This document shows, in pieces, positions 32,678 through 43,642 of a stretch of 64,000 bases of DNA. Every line of letters begins with the position of its first letter. Position 1 is the first letter of the stretch. Position numbers and translations under genes: made by a program. Origin of the DNA: Nectonema munidae (Eukaryota; Nematomorpha; Nectonematoida; Nectonematidae); contig JAUIRK010000196.1 of the NCBI GenBank assembly GCA_030549495.1, positions 62,001 to 126,000 of the forward strand, given 5' to 3'. Under the pieces are notes generated by a model. It had not been told where the DNA came from. It did no database searches and saw only the letters and a program-made list of their open reading frames with translations.

Positions 32678-35644
32678 TTAAAGTTGATGGAAGTTTAGAC
32701 AAACATAGCAGTTCACATTAGAACATGTATAATCATAATATTGAATAAAAAACTTTCTAAGAAAATATTTACAAGACTGAATATGGGTAAATTGTTGAAA
32801 ATGAATACAAAGAAAGTGATTCCAGAACTTACAAGCCCTGAATCTTAGACAACCATGCGATTTATGGAAATTGTATCTCGGAACGAAAAGATGGTTACTA
32901 TTCCTCAAAGAAAAATTTTCTCTATCGGAATTAAATCGAAACCAGGATGAAAATAAGGGAGGTAGATTATCGTTCAAAGCATGAAAAAGAAAAATTGCTA
33001 AACGAAGTTTATACAAATCATTAAATTTCAAAAGATTATTTTGGAAAAAAAGCATGTTAGTATGAGAAAGGTAAGGCTTGTTAAAAACTATTCTAAGAAT
33101 TTTCTTTTGAGATAGATAAAAAGCATCATTAACAGCATGGCCCCAATTAATAACACTGTACAATAAATGAGGCAAAAATAACGCTTTATAGAGTAACAAT
33201 TTGGTATTAATAGGAATGAGAGTTTTATATTGGCGAATAACGCCAGTAACAGAGTTCAACTTAGCTAAAACGTATTTACAATGAGCTTTCCAATTAAGTC
33301 TTCTATCAATTAAAATGCCAAGAAAATTATATTCATTTACAAACTCAAAACCAATGTTAGATAGGTTGTAATTAAGCGATTGAGAAAAAGAGATTGCTTT
33401 GCATTTGTTGAGATTAATTTTAAAGCAGTTATATTCAAACCATTTACATAAAGCAGAGATATTATTACCTAAGTTAGGATCATCTAGAGAAACTAGTATG
33501 GAGATATCATCAGCATAAAGATACATGCTGGTAAACAAATTTATACGGAAGATATCATTAATATAAATTAAAAAGAGAAGGGGACCCAAGATAGAGCCTT
33601 GTGGAACACCACACAGAATTTTTAGCAAGCCTGAATAAGCATCATTAATAAAAGTACATTGAAATCTATTTGAAAAATAACTGGTAATTAGAGATATTGC
33701 AGTAGAAGAAAAGCCATATATTTTTAATTTTTCAGTGAGTATTGAATGCGATATTGAGTCAAAGGCTCTCGTTAAATCAATAAACAAGGCAGCAACATTT
33801 GTACCATTATCGATACAACTATAAATATCATTGAGGAAAACTGAATGCAAAAGTTGGGTGGAATGACTATGTCGAAAACCAAATTGATTTGAATCTATAA
33901 GGTTATTAGAGAGAAAATAACTATATATCTGTTTATATAGAAGCTTTTCAAACACTTTGCCAATAGAAGGTATTAAAGATATTGGCCTATAGTTATTCAC
34001 TAATAATCTATTACCTTTTTTAAAAATAGGTACAATTTTAGAAATTTTGAAGATATCAGGAAAAACGTTAAATTCCAAGCAGGCGTTAAAACCTATTAGA
34101 AGAACTCTGGAAATAAAAGGAAAGATAGATTTCAAAATATCGATTGAAATACCAAAAAAGTCCTTCGAATTATTACTTTTGAGTTCAAAAATAACATTAA
34201 AAATATCTTCAGCTGAAAATTTTGAAAAACTAAACGTACATTCAGTAGATCTTAAGTAAGTAAGAAAACTATTGGAAGAAACATCAGGTTCAGGAAGTGC
34301 AAAATGAGAATTAAAAGACTCAGCTATTAATTTATTGTTACTAACAATTTCATCACCAATTTTCAGAACAACAGAGTTGTTTATATTAGATTTAGAGAGC
34401 ATGTTTAATTTACACCAAGTATCCTTCGTGGATTTACAATTAAAATAACTACGAAAATATTCATTTTTCTTAAACTTAATTAATAGTTTGATTTTATTTC
34501 TGTAATAGAGAAACTTGTTTCTAATAGATGAATTACTTTTATCTTTAAGATAAAAAATGTAAAGCTTATCCCTGCGCTTAATCAAATCAAGTATGTAAGA
34601 GGACATCCAAGGTTTAGATGGAGTATTATACTTGTCTTTACGAAAAACAACTTTAGTATTAATGGTAATCTCATATTGCAGAATATTTAATAATTCATAA
34701 AAAAGAAAATTAGGAGAGTCAAAATAGGGTTTCAACAAGTTAAAAAAGTCATAATTACTAATACTAGCCTTAAACGTCGAACGATCAAAACTTTTGAGAG
34801 GATGTTTTACGTAATCATATTCAAGGGGTAAAGATAAAAAAATAGGAAAGTGATCAGATAACGAGGAATCCAAGACATAAGAATAATAAGAAACATTATG
34901 ACTAATTAAAAAATTATCAATGAGGGTATTGAACTGCAACCTAGTAGTAGAAGAGACAGTAAATTTCAGAGAAAAGGAAAAAATTAATTGAAGAAAATCA
35001 CTAACAACAGATGCGGTATTTAATTTAAAAAAATTAATATTAAAATCACCTGATAAAATGTGGACAAAGTTAGATTTAAGTTTGCTCGAATAAAGCTCAA
35101 AGTCAATCAAAAAACCAGATAGAGAAGTTTTACTATTATTAGGGGGTCTATAAATATTATGAATCATAATATTTTTATTATTTTTTACACAAATTACAAT
35201 AGAAAAATGTTCAAAGTAAATGGATGAAAAGTTATCAGTAACAAATGAATACACTACAGAATTGTGTACATAAAAGGATAATCCGCTGTGTGTAGAAAGA
35301 TAGCAAGGCTTAGCTATAGAACAATAACTACTTAAATTGAATGAACATGAATTAGGACACAACCAAGTTTCTTGTAGACACAACACAGAAAGTAGATGCT
35401 TATTATGATTATTTATATTAGAAACTAAAAAACATAGCTCATCAAATTTAGCATTCAGTGACTGACAGTTCAAACTAAGGATATTAAAATTGAAATGAAA
35501 CTCAGGAAGATCACCAGAAAGAACAGCTATGGAAGATTTTAAGTCAGAATGTTCTGAAAATTCACCTAGAGAAAACATATCAAAAAAATCCTTCGTATTT
35601 GACACTTCTAAACAATCATTAGTAGATGAGAACAAAGTATTCAT
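32678..35644 (-). CDS. LINE ORF2: endonuclease plus reverse transcriptase, 988 aa, intact
   Basis: Uninterrupted. Residues about 50-270 are the apurinic-type endonuclease: LSLNCQSL (56-63), LQETWL (90-95), IYRPPNN (164-170), SGDFNIN (198-204), LIDNFLIS (241-248) and SDHFPI (263-268). Residues about 535-800 are the reverse transcriptase: NYRPISLIPSIGKVFEKLL (551-569), QFGFRHSHST (587-596), ALFIDLTRAFDS (619-630, catalytic Asp), GVPQGSILGPLLF (679-691) and YADD (710-713, catalytic Asp pair). The thumb has YSVINWGHAV and QKKILRIVF. Nicks DNA and primes cDNA synthesis on the element RNA. All catalytic residues I can check are present, so this protein could be active. The start ATG overlaps the ORF1 stop as ATGA, implying termination-reinitiation. 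Clade within the CR1/Jockey group not decided. Confidence 0.95.
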   Translation of the reverse strand: MNTLFSSTNDCLEVSNTKDFFDMFSLGEFSEHSDLKSSIAVLSGDLPEFHFNFNILSLNCQSLNAKFDELCFLVSNINNHNKHLLSVLCLQETWLCPNSCSFNLSSYCSIAKPCYLSTHSGLSFYVHNSVVYSFVTDNFSSIYFEHFSIVICVKNNKNIMIHNIYRPPNNSKTSLSGFLIDFELYSSKLKSNFVHILSGDFNINFFKLNTASVVSDFLQLIFSFSLKFTVSSTTRLQFNTLIDNFLISHNVSYYSYVLDSSLSDHFPIFLSLPLEYDYVKHPLKSFDRSTFKASISNYDFFNLLKPYFDSPNFLFYELLNILQYEITINTKVVFRKDKYNTPSKPWMSSYILDLIKRRDKLYIFYLKDKSNSSIRNKFLYYRNKIKLLIKFKKNEYFRSYFNCKSTKDTWCKLNMLSKSNINNSVVLKIGDEIVSNNKLIAESFNSHFALPEPDVSSNSFLTYLRSTECTFSFSKFSAEDIFNVIFELKSNNSKDFFGISIDILKSIFPFISRVLLIGFNACLEFNVFPDIFKISKIVPIFKKGNRLLVNNYRPISLIPSIGKVFEKLLYKQIYSYFLSNNLIDSNQFGFRHSHSTQLLHSVFLNDIYSCIDNGTNVAALFIDLTRAFDSISHSILTEKLKIYGFSSTAISLITSYFSNRFQCTFINDAYSGLLKILCGVPQGSILGPLLFLIYINDIFRINLFTSMYLYADDISILVSLDDPNLGNNISALCKWFEYNCFKINLNKCKAISFSQSLNYNLSNIGFEFVNEYNFLGILIDRRLNWKAHCKYVLAKLNSVTGVIRQYKTLIPINTKLLLYKALFLPHLLYSVINWGHAVNDAFYLSQKKILRIVFNKPYLSHTNMLFFQNNLLKFNDLYKLRLAIFLFHALNDNLPPLFSSWFRFNSDRENFSLRNSNHLFVPRYNFHKSHGCLRFRACKFWNHFLCIHFQQFTHIQSCKYFLRKFFIQYYDYTCSNVNCYVCLNFHQL

Positions 35645-36823
35645 GAAGAACTATTAAGTAAATGCTTCAAGGCTAACTCATTATTGGCAGATCTTAGTGA
35701 CTTTAAATTATTTAAACTATGGCAATCTTTCGAATTGCAAATATGATTCGAATTTAAATTGTTAGACTCGCAAATATGACACAATTTAGTTTCTTTATTA
35801 TTACATTGACTAGAAAGATGGGACAAGCCACAAAACCTACATGTAGGATTTGATTGTTCGCAGTTAATTGCAATATGATCATGTTTATTACATTTATAAC
35901 AAACTTTTACGTAGCCACGCAGTAAAACTAATTCATAAACACTACAATTAAAATATACAAGCTTCCTTCTAAGGATATCTTTAACAATTTCCAGTTTAAA
36001 TTTAATACCTATATTACAATAATTTTTATCTTTACCTTTAAACTTAAATATACTTAAAACTGAATCACTGTCAATGTCATTTTGAACACAAATTGTTTCT
36101 TTTATATAATTAATATCAAAATTATTATTCATATAAAACTGAATCACTGTCAATGTCATTTTGAACACAAATTGTTTCTTTTATATAATTAATATCAAAA
36201 TTATTATTCATACCAACTAAACAAAAATAGGGAGACTTTGCAGGAAGATCTTGGTAGGTAAAATTATTGGAGGATAAATTCTTTTTCAAAATATCGAGCT
36301 TCTCTGTAGATGGGGACTCAAGAATTAGTGATTTATCTTTTAGTCTTCTGAATTTATTGAAACAGAGCTTGTTAGTTATAGGTTGAAGCTTCTCATTAAT
36401 TGTTTGAACAGTGTTAGGTTGTGATGCATCGAAGAAGTTACAAACTTGAACAGACAAGTCAGGATTGAAATTCCAAACATTCTTATTTTTTACGATTGAG
36501 GGTTCAAGATTTTTTTGAAGAGCAGCAGCATAAGTATTTTTGATATATGAACTTTGCAAGGAAATTTTCTTACTTTTTATATCACCAAGAGCATCAACAT
36601 TATTATTGGAGGCACACATACTATCAATTTTTTGATTCAAAACATCAATTTTGTTACTCACAGTTTTAATGTTGATACCATCAACAGAAGAAAATTCTTT
36701 GTTGAGAATATGAATCAAAGCTTTCGAAATACTCTTTTTGGAAACTTCGCGACTCAGTAAGGATTTCAATCCACCTGATCTAGCAATGTTAAGAACATTT
36801 AAAATTTCTTCAGTCATATTCAA
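35641..36823 (-). pseudogene. LINE ORF1 (CCHC gag-like), broken by a 79-bp tandem duplication
   Basis: The N-terminal part (36823 down) starts MNMTEEILNVLNIARSGG and is Ser/Lys-rich. The C-terminal part carries zinc knuckles CYKCNKHDHIAINC and CRFCGLSHLSSQC, then CHICESNNLNSNHIC. An exact 79-bp tandem repeat (36055-36133, 36134-36212) shifts the frame. Because 1183 minus 79 is 1104, a multiple of three, a single copy would give one 367-residue ORF; this arithmetic supports the duplication as the only defect. RNA-binding protein of the LINE ribonucleoprotein. The duplication may be real or an assembly error. Confidence 0.85.
36055..36212. repeat. exact 79-bp tandem duplication in LINE ORF1
   Basis: Two identical 79-bp units, 36055-36133 and 36134-36212, with mismatches immediately outside on either side. 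No divergence between units, so very recent or artefactual. Confidence 0.95.
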
Positions 36824-36870
36824 ACCACAAAAGGACTAATAAAAGGACTAAAACCTTTATTTAGTTGTAA

Positions 36871-37812
36871 TTTTCTTTGATAATTATATATATTTTTATA
36901 GATTAAAAAATCTCCATTTTAACTTGGATAAAAAAATCTTATTTAACATTTATGTTTAGTTTTTGCTTTCTTAATTGAATTTCTTCTGAACTTTACTATT
37001 GTGGGTATGTCTATAGCTTTTGGTATAACCTTTTTTACTGTCGTTCTCCATCTTAATAGTGAAATTTTTGCACTTGTAAACTCTTCCATCTCTTTTAAAA
37101 GTAACTTTTGATTCGTTACTTTAAGAATGTGTATTTTTTTTAATTTTATTTTTGAGGGGAAAAACAACTAACTAACAAACTAACAAAATGATTTTGACTT
37201 ACTGACTAATTAAATGATTATCTAACTTAATAAATTAACGAAAAAAGTAATTAATTAATTAAACCTTTAAGTTTAGTTTTAATTAACTAGCTATTTAGTT
37301 GGATATTAAGTTCATTAGCTCAGTATATAATTAGTTAGTTCAGCATAACTTTTCTGGTTCACCTTAAATTGATAAATTATACATTTTAGGTTGCAAAGAC
37401 TTGAATTTTTTTCATGGAAATTCGAGTCAAGTTTTTTTCGGCGCTTTCATGAAGTGACCTTCTCATGAAGACAGGATAGGAATCGGAGACTTATAGGTAA
37501 GTGTACTTTACTTCGTCCTTTATAAATAATGTTTAAAAGGGTATGTAAATAATAAATGCCCACTTGAAATACAATAAATGTATTTTTGACACATTTTCAC
37601 ACAAATCTTACTTGTATTTCATAGTGCAATTTAAATATTTATATCAAAACTATCAGTAAATAAAATTGCATATATCAAATTCTACTTAGAATTTTGAATT
37701 TCTGCGCCTCTTTCAAATTGGGTAATTTTATATTTATTCATGAATGTTTATCTTTCAGTCTTTTTTTACAGCGAAGTTGTTGCAAAAAGTGAGAAATTTG
37801 CGATGGAAGTAG
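36871..37812. other. AT-rich non-coding stretch
   Basis: Includes a run of TTAACTAACTAAC-like and TAATTAATTA-like text (37160-37350). No gene recognised. Confidence 0.4.
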
Positions 37813-38282
37813 AAAAATTCACCATCAACAAAAAAGAAAAATTCCAAAAGAACAGCAAGAGAATTTTTTAATTGTGATCAAAATGGTATGATAATAACTT
37901 TTCCTTGTTCTTCTGAAATTATATTTGTTTTTTAGAAGAATTTAGCGAATGTTCATTGAATGATGCGCAAGAAGTGTTGGATTCTTTTGAAAACTTTGAA
38001 AATAGAGATAAGGAAAATTTTTGTTCTGCTCTTAAAATAACTTTTCCAAGTAGGAGAAACGCAGTAGAAGCTATGATTGGAGAAAATGTATACTCTATAA
38101 ATAAAAAATATAAATTTTTAAGAAGTTTGAAAAACGTAAGCTTTTTTTGAAATTTTGTAATTTTATATATTTTTTCTATTTAGATTGAGGAAGAATTTTA
38201 CTTGTTGAAGCCTGAGTTGAAAAAAGAAGCAATAAAAGAAAACTGGAGTGTTTTGTTTCAAAGACTGAAAAATTGTTTATAA
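37813..38282 (+). CDS. unknown small protein, three-exon model with ~50-nt introns
   Basis: Exons 37813-37885, 37936-38135 and 38184-38282; introns 37886-37935 (GTATGA...TTTTTTAG) and 38136-38183 (GTAAGC...CTATTTAG). Phases match across both junctions and give one continuous reading of about 123 codons ending in TAA, followed at once by AATAAA (38282-38287). The start is unclear: the first exon opens after an in-frame stop at a GAAGTAG that could be an acceptor. The protein begins basic (STKKKNSKRTAREFF), then acidic (SLNDAQEVLDSFENFENRD), then ITFPSRRNAVEAM and INKKYKFLRSLKNIEEEFYL, ending WSVLFQRLKNCL. I do not recognise the family; similar short Pro-Ser-Arg-Arg...Phe-Leu proteins occur in transposon contexts. 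A possible further coding piece, DSFEELSEKTSNINSP, follows an acceptor at 38512. Confidence 0.4.
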
Positions 38283-38642
38283 ATAAATTCTGATGTAAGA
38301 GTTTTTTTGTTTCTTCAGAAATGTATATACATTAAGTATTTTTACAGGAGTTCCAAAGTTTAGAAGAATTCATGATTGAATATAAAATATTGAAAGTTTT
38401 AGAAAATAAGTTTAAAGTCAAGAAAAAATCAAAACAAAGTTTTTTTAATGGAAGAAATAAAAGTATATATTTTAATTTTTATAAGTATTCCATTATATTC
38501 TAGTATTTTAGGATTCTTTTGAAGAACTGTCAGAAAAAACTTCAAACATAAACTCGCCACCCAAAGCTCTTAATTTTTCTAGAAAGCAATCAAGTTTCAA
38601 AAATCAAAATAGTTGCCGATGGATTGATTTACACCTGTGATA

Positions 38643-39690
38643 ATGATATCAAGATGGCAATAACCTGGCTACTACAGATTTATTTTGTGTTTGACTTACA
38701 CTATCCAAAAAGTTTTCAACTTTTGGGTTTTCTGCAAAAAGAAATTTTGGAGGATTCGAGTCCGTTATATAAGTGATCAAACCTTATTTAATTTGAAAAA
38801 TGTTATAAAGAATTTTGATGTAAAAACCGATTTTTTTCTCTATATATTGAAAGTAGTTTGAATAAAGTTTTTAGACTCATTTTTTTATAACATTTTTAAG
38901 CTTAAATTTGTCCAAATAGTTTAGTAACAAATTATACGTATAAACGGTAAACATAAATCATATTTAAAATGATTACGTCAGAAGCGTTTAAATCTATACG
39001 CCTCAAATTATGTTTTAGTATAAACGCGTTATATGTAAACGCGTTTAAAAGACGAGACACATTTGACGTTTAGAATTGTGTTTAGATTCAAAACACATTA
39101 TTTATAGTGTACCCTTTCATTTTTTGTTTCGGTAAAAATACTTATGAATAATGTAAAAAATAAAATCAACTCCATAACGGTATCAAGAATTCGTTTTTAA
39201 AAAAAGTTTATTTTTATAATTTTATAAATTTTTAATTTAATAAAGTTTTATCGAAATATAATTAAACTAAAAAATTTTTAAATTTTTTAATCGTCTAAAT
39301 CTGGGGTGACCAAATTTTTCTTTTAAGCAGTCCAGATTTCCGAAAATTTAAAAAATTAGGCCCAGAATATTGAAAAGTTAAAAAACACTGGTATTATGAA
39401 ATTCCTATTAATACTTGTTTTAACAAAATAAAGCAAACTTTCCGAAGTTTTCCCTATGAATGTGACAAAGTTGATGCACTGAGAATAAATAAAAAGTTGA
39501 AATGAACACAATATATTTCAAAAAAACTTATTTTGTAACACCTATCAATAAAAAAAGTAAGCTTTCGGGCCAGGTAAACTTACTCCGCGGGCCTAAACAT
39601 TAAAATTTCATTTTAAATATGGGTCTTTGCAAAATTTGATGGACTTCAAATTTCAAATATTCTTATACCAACGCCTCTAAAAAGATTGTA
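38643..39690. other. AT-rich non-coding stretch
   Basis: Contains local AAACGCGTTTA-like repeats near 39000-39050. No gene. Confidence 0.35.
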
Positions 39691-39733
39691 AACCTTATGT
39701 GGGTTCACATGGACCATGTTGAAAAACTCTGAT
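39690..39733 (-). mobile_element. end of a hAT-type MITE
   Basis: Reverse complement reads AGAGTTTTTCAACATGGTCC then ATGTGAACCC, matching the start of the element at 6322 (CAGTGTTTCTCAACATGGTC, ATGTGGACCC). The opposite end was not defined. Confidence 0.4.
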
Positions 39734-40158
39734 CTATACTGAGGGCAATTTTAGTGTAGTGGGCAAAAATTCCAAATATCAAGATCCTCAGGACGATCAC
39801 AAATGCCAACACTTGAACCTGTGTTAATCTGTTCTATAACACCTAAACTAAACCAATCATGAAGGTTAACTTCGGTTTCATCATTAGAGATGTTTCCTAG
39901 TTAGAGAGACTACATATGATCTTATTTTTGTGTTTAAAACATAAAAAAAATTACATTTCAATGAAGCATTCTGACAAAAGGTTTAATTGTTAACTTGCTT
40001 TGTTATTTATTTTTTGTGCGTTATACACCATGCCTTTGAAAGTATTTATCATTATTTGCTAATATGCTAAATCATTAATAAAATAACTTCTAAGTTAAAA
40101 TGTTCTCTTTACAGCTAAAAAATGTGTAAATAAATAATAGGAAGAAACTTTATATATA

Positions 40159-40164
40159 TTTATT
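40159..40164 (-). promoter_or_regulatory. poly(A) signal of the neuropeptide-like gene
   Basis: AATAAA on the minus strand about 90 nt beyond the stop codon at 40253, well placed for a terminal exon. Confidence 0.5.
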
Positions 40165-40252
40165 TAATGCTTTTGAGACAAAAATAAAACATGGATACAA
40201 TAGTTAATAAGCACTGTAAAATTACATGAAAAAAGTGATGTGCTATTAAATT

Positions 40253-40316
40253 TTAGCGACCAAATCCAAATGCCATTCGGTTCACGTCCATCATCCTTCT
40301 CTTCTTTTCTTCAGCT
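40253..40316 (-). CDS. neuropeptide precursor-like gene, last exon
   Basis: A strong acceptor (CTTTTCTTTTTGAATTTTGTAG) precedes 40316, with a branch-like TTGCTCATAC upstream. With two bases carried over from a preceding exon, the frame reads R, AEEKKRR, then MMDVNRMAFGFGR and a stop. KKRR is a classic prohormone cleavage site and the terminal Gly-Arg a C-terminal amidation signal, predicting MMDVNRMAFGF-amide. The phase is exactly that left by the exon ending at 55787, and its last peptide, RYRMSFDF-amide, is clearly related. The exon is too short for an ORF scan to find. Joining the two needs a 15.5-kb intron and is inference; other exons may lie between. Confidence 0.55.
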
Positions 40317-41221
40317 CTACAAAATTCAAAAAGAAAAGTATGAGCAAATACGCCATTTTATTTTGGATAACATATCATCATAATAAACTGGTTGGCAAGA
40401 ATATATGGTAGGATAAAAATTTGAGATATTTCCAAAATTGGCTCTATATAACTTATAGATTGCAGTGTTTTATACAAATTTTGATACAGTGCCTTCACTT
40501 CATCGTAGAGCACTGAACGGTTATGGGTTTACTCTCTTTACGCAATCCCAATCCCGCCAATGGGCGAGTCTTAGTTTTACAAAATTTGCAGAGATGGTGA
40601 TAAAAAGATTTTATTTTCTGAAGAAAAGTGCACGACGAAAATGAGATGAACTTTGCATAGTCTGTTCTGTTTATAACGTTTTTTGAGTAAAATATGTATA
40701 TAAAGCTTCATTGTATTAAAAACATATACGCATGCAGTTAAACGTGTATTAAAATATTCTTATTCTTGATTTTAGTGGATAACGAATAATATTGCAATGG
40801 CATTAGTTAAAGTAATCAGTTAAAATGATTTAGAGAAATTGAATATGAGATATACAAATAAATATCAGCGCCAGGGCCCCTCTTGGTACTCTACTGAGAG
40901 AGGGGTGGGTCAGAGATGCACCCAAAGGTTAAGAGGGTGGGGGATACATCCACTCCAATGAGTCAAAAGATGAAAATGTGAAGTTCACAAAAAGATAAAA
41001 TCTACTGAATAATATTTTTAGTATTTATATTCAAGCACTTTTTGAAAAGGCTATTTTCAAATTATCTTATTTTTATTTATCTTTTGTAACACATTCCTCC
41101 ACAGCCAATTAGATGTCTAATTTAAAGTTATTGACATTATAATCGGCATCGGTAAGTAAGGACCCTTATATCATACAGCCATATAACGAATATAGATTGA
41201 TCGATTACTGTATATCTGAGT

Positions 41222-41404
41222 CAGGGGCGTAGCCAGAGGGGGGGGGTGGGCAAGGGGAGCAGTGCCCCCCCCCCCCCAAATACCTTTTCTGCCCCCCCCC
41301 CCCCCCAAATATAATTTTATTTCCAATATGCCTGCCCCCCTAAATTCCTTGCATGCCCCCCCCCCCCCCCCCCCCCCAACTTCCATTTTTTGGCTACGCC
41401 ACTG
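41222..41404. mobile_element. small MITE with GGCGTAGCCA ends and poly-C tracts
   Basis: Ends CAGGGGCGTAGCCAG (41222) and TGGCTACGCCACTG (41404) are inverted and resemble hAT termini seen in many animals. Between them lie runs of 12-20 C separated by AAATA-type spacers. No matching 8-bp flanks were found, so the insertion has decayed. Poly-C lengths are probably unreliable. Confidence 0.6.
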
Positions 41405-42058
41405 TTAGGACCCCCTACCACATATTTCTAGACAAGGGTTATATATCGATCTGAAGAATATGAGTGGGTATACATATGTTTTCAAAGATTTTTTAAAAAT
41501 GAGGCTTCAATAATATATAAAGAGTTATGTGTGTGCATACATGGGTGGAAAAAATAAACCCATGAAGTGCACTATAATTGCACACTACAACGATGCATCA
41601 CTTGACTGTGTTAATAAATTTAAAGAATAATATATATTCATTTAATGTATATTAATGAATATATATTTTTAAAGAATAATATATATTTTAATAAAATATT
41701 CAATCGTCCCTTATTTGGTTGCTGAATTATTGATTTTTGTTTAAAGAAGGAGAAGAAATTTTCATTGAACATTGAATATTTTGAATAAACTATAAATGCA
41801 CGTTAAATATAAAGCAAAAAAAATAAAACTGAAGTAATCACTGCTCTAAAGATCATAAGTGACCGCTTGGAAGGCAGAGATAAGAAATACAAGGTTACAA
41901 GTAGTGCAAATTATTGAAAATAAACAAGGCATGCTCTATTAGAAGTGAAATTGGAGAGTGTTTATGATTGTAGATAGTAATTAAATTAGATTCCATTATT
42001 TTTTTAGTTGTTGGCATCGCATCTAAGAGAAAAATATTCTTCCAGAACTCTACAAATT

Positions 42059-42216
42059 TCAAGTTTTTCCTCATTCTATTCTGATTTTTGTTGATTAATT
42101 TGAATGCTATTTTGTAAAAAAAAAGTGTATAAATATCATGACTTCTGCCTTTGTTTCAATAGTTTCTTTTTGCTAAATAAAGCTTAGTTAGGTTGTTCCC
42201 TTCCTTTTCTGACAAT
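42059..42216 (+). repeat. 5' LTR (partial) of a Ty3-like element
   Basis: AAGTTTTTCCTCATTCTATT...CTTTTCTGACA. It matches 43643-43808 throughout, about 85 percent by eye, and contains TGTATAAATA (TATA-like) and TTTGTTTCAATAG in both copies. Confidence 0.7.
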
Positions 42217-42253
42217 TTAAAATCAATTTATTTAGCAAAAACTCATTTCTTCT

Positions 42254-42960
42254 ATGGACAAAGTCATCCGTATGGAAAAATTTAAAACATCTTTTGCTGA
42301 TCCTCAGACGTCTAAACTTGGAAACTTTGGTACAGGAACTTTACGTATTATTTGTTTGTCATTGATTCACTCAGTCTTAACAAACTTGAAGTTCTTTACT
42401 TGTACCTTGGAACATTTGCTGCAGACATCATTGAAGGTTGTTCCAGTTTTGATTATGCAATTGACCTCCTAAAAGCATCTTAAGTATCGTTCACGCTAGA
42501 CATTTGCTTTCAACACACTTGCAGCAGAAAAATGAGTCTGTGGATCAATGCGTTAAAGTTTTAAGACGTTTTGTTGCCGTTCAAAGACATAAGTGCTGCA
42601 ATATACAGAGATGAGTCTGTTCGGGATTCTTTCATACGTGGACTTCGCTCTTCTGCAATACGTGCGAGACACTTTGAAAGTGGTGATTTGAGTCTTAAGG
42701 AAGTCACACAATGTGCTAGAGCTTCGGAACTAGCTCATCTTCGTGCTGAGGCCTACAACTTACAAATTACACCTGTAGCTGCTGTAACTACAACTACTGG
42801 TCTTCAAGAATTACTTACTAATTCTAATTTCTCTAAGAATATTCTGGCCGATTCTAACGATTCTCCAAAGTTGCCTGAATCAGTAAAACTTTCTGCTACA
42901 TTTCCAAAAACCTATTTTTCGAATTGCAAATGATTCATATGCGGAGGAAGTCGTCATCCA
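42254..42960 (+). pseudogene. gag remnant of a Ty3-like LTR element
   Basis: Starts MDKVIRMEKFKTSFADPQTS; after frameshifts continues NKLEVLYLY and then, at 42571, YRDESVRDSFIRGLRSSAIR and HFESGDLSLKEVTQCARASE. The RDESxRDxFIxGLxS block is a recurring gag motif of invertebrate Ty3/gypsy elements. About 42990-43045 holds VCLNCGKQGHFAKVC, a CX2CX4HX4C nucleocapsid knuckle. Structural protein of the element's particles; frame broken. Confidence 0.65.
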
Positions 42961-43036
42961 AAAGATAACCGTCGTTATTGTCTGCAAAAGATAAGGTATG
43001 TCTAAATTGTGGCAAACAGGGCCACTTTGCTAAAGT

Positions 43037-43333
43037 ATGTCCTTCTTCTTCATCAATTGCTCTTTTACTTCTGCTGTGACTCCAGCTCACGTTAGCCAAA
43101 GTCAAAGTTCTTTTCCCATTACCAACGTTGTTAAAGAAAAGAATAAAATTTTGACTGCTCTCATAGACACTGGAAGCTCCTATAATTTTATCGGTGAAAG
43201 TGTTGCAAAGAAACTGAAAATGCTTACCTCAAAGAGAGATTCTGTTATTTCCATGGCTTCTTCTGCTCTAGCTATTAAATTGTCTGAATATTGCACGCTA
43301 GATCTCGTGTGCTCTCACCAAAGTCAAGTATAA
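43037..43333 (+). pseudogene. aspartyl protease remnant of the Ty3-like element
   Basis: KILTALIDTGSSYNFIGESV carries the D-T-G-S active-site motif of retroelement proteases, followed by IKLSEYCTLDL. Directly after the knuckle, as expected for gag-pol order. Confidence 0.65.
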
Positions 43334-43640
43334 TCCTGTGAAATTGTTTCAAAATTTAACTCCTAAATGTATCCAAACGCCAGCAGATCTAGAACATAAC
43401 ATCCTAAAGATGCCTAAATTCATTGAAAAAGAGGTTCAAAAGATGCTCCAAGGAGGATGTAGTCGAGCTTAATCATTCTCCATGACGTGCTCAAGTTGTT
43501 GTGACATCTGGCTCTAATAACAAGAAAGGCTTAGTGGTTGGTTTTTCTCAAACCATTAATGGTTTAACTTGGCTCGATGCTTATCCTTTGCATCTTACGG
43601 ATTGAAGTGATTGTAAAGCGAGCTCTTGGCTTCTATTCTA
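43334..43640 (+). pseudogene. reverse transcriptase fragment of the Ty3-like element
   Basis: Frame-shifted text FIEKEVQKMLQGG, then AQVVVTSG, GLVVGFSQTINGLTWLDAYP and RALGFYSNSKFF. The TIN-x-L-T-x-L-D-A-Y-P string is the start of the Ty3/gypsy RT domain. The rest of RT, RNase H and integrase is deleted and the 3' LTR begins almost at once. Confidence 0.6.
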
Positions 43641-43642
43641 AC

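Larger units (their letters stand above)
32260..36870 (-). mobile_element. nearly intact CR1/Jockey-group LINE
   Basis: Full layout on the minus strand: 5' leader (about 36824-36870), ORF1 (36823-35641), ORF2 (35644-32678) overlapping it by four bases, a 3' UTR of about 400 nt, and a 3' (TTC)n tail at about 32264-32280. The only lesion seen in coding sequence is a 79-bp tandem duplication in ORF1. It is far better preserved than the LINE at 26430-31085, so it inserted recently. The 5' end and target duplication were not resolved. Confidence 0.85.

Noticed and set aside
34047-34259. Plus-strand ORF inside LINE ORF2
   Set aside because: Antisense shadow of the intact 988-residue ORF2.
41171-41386. 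Gly-rich ORF on the minus strand
   Set aside because: Produced by poly-C tracts inside a MITE.
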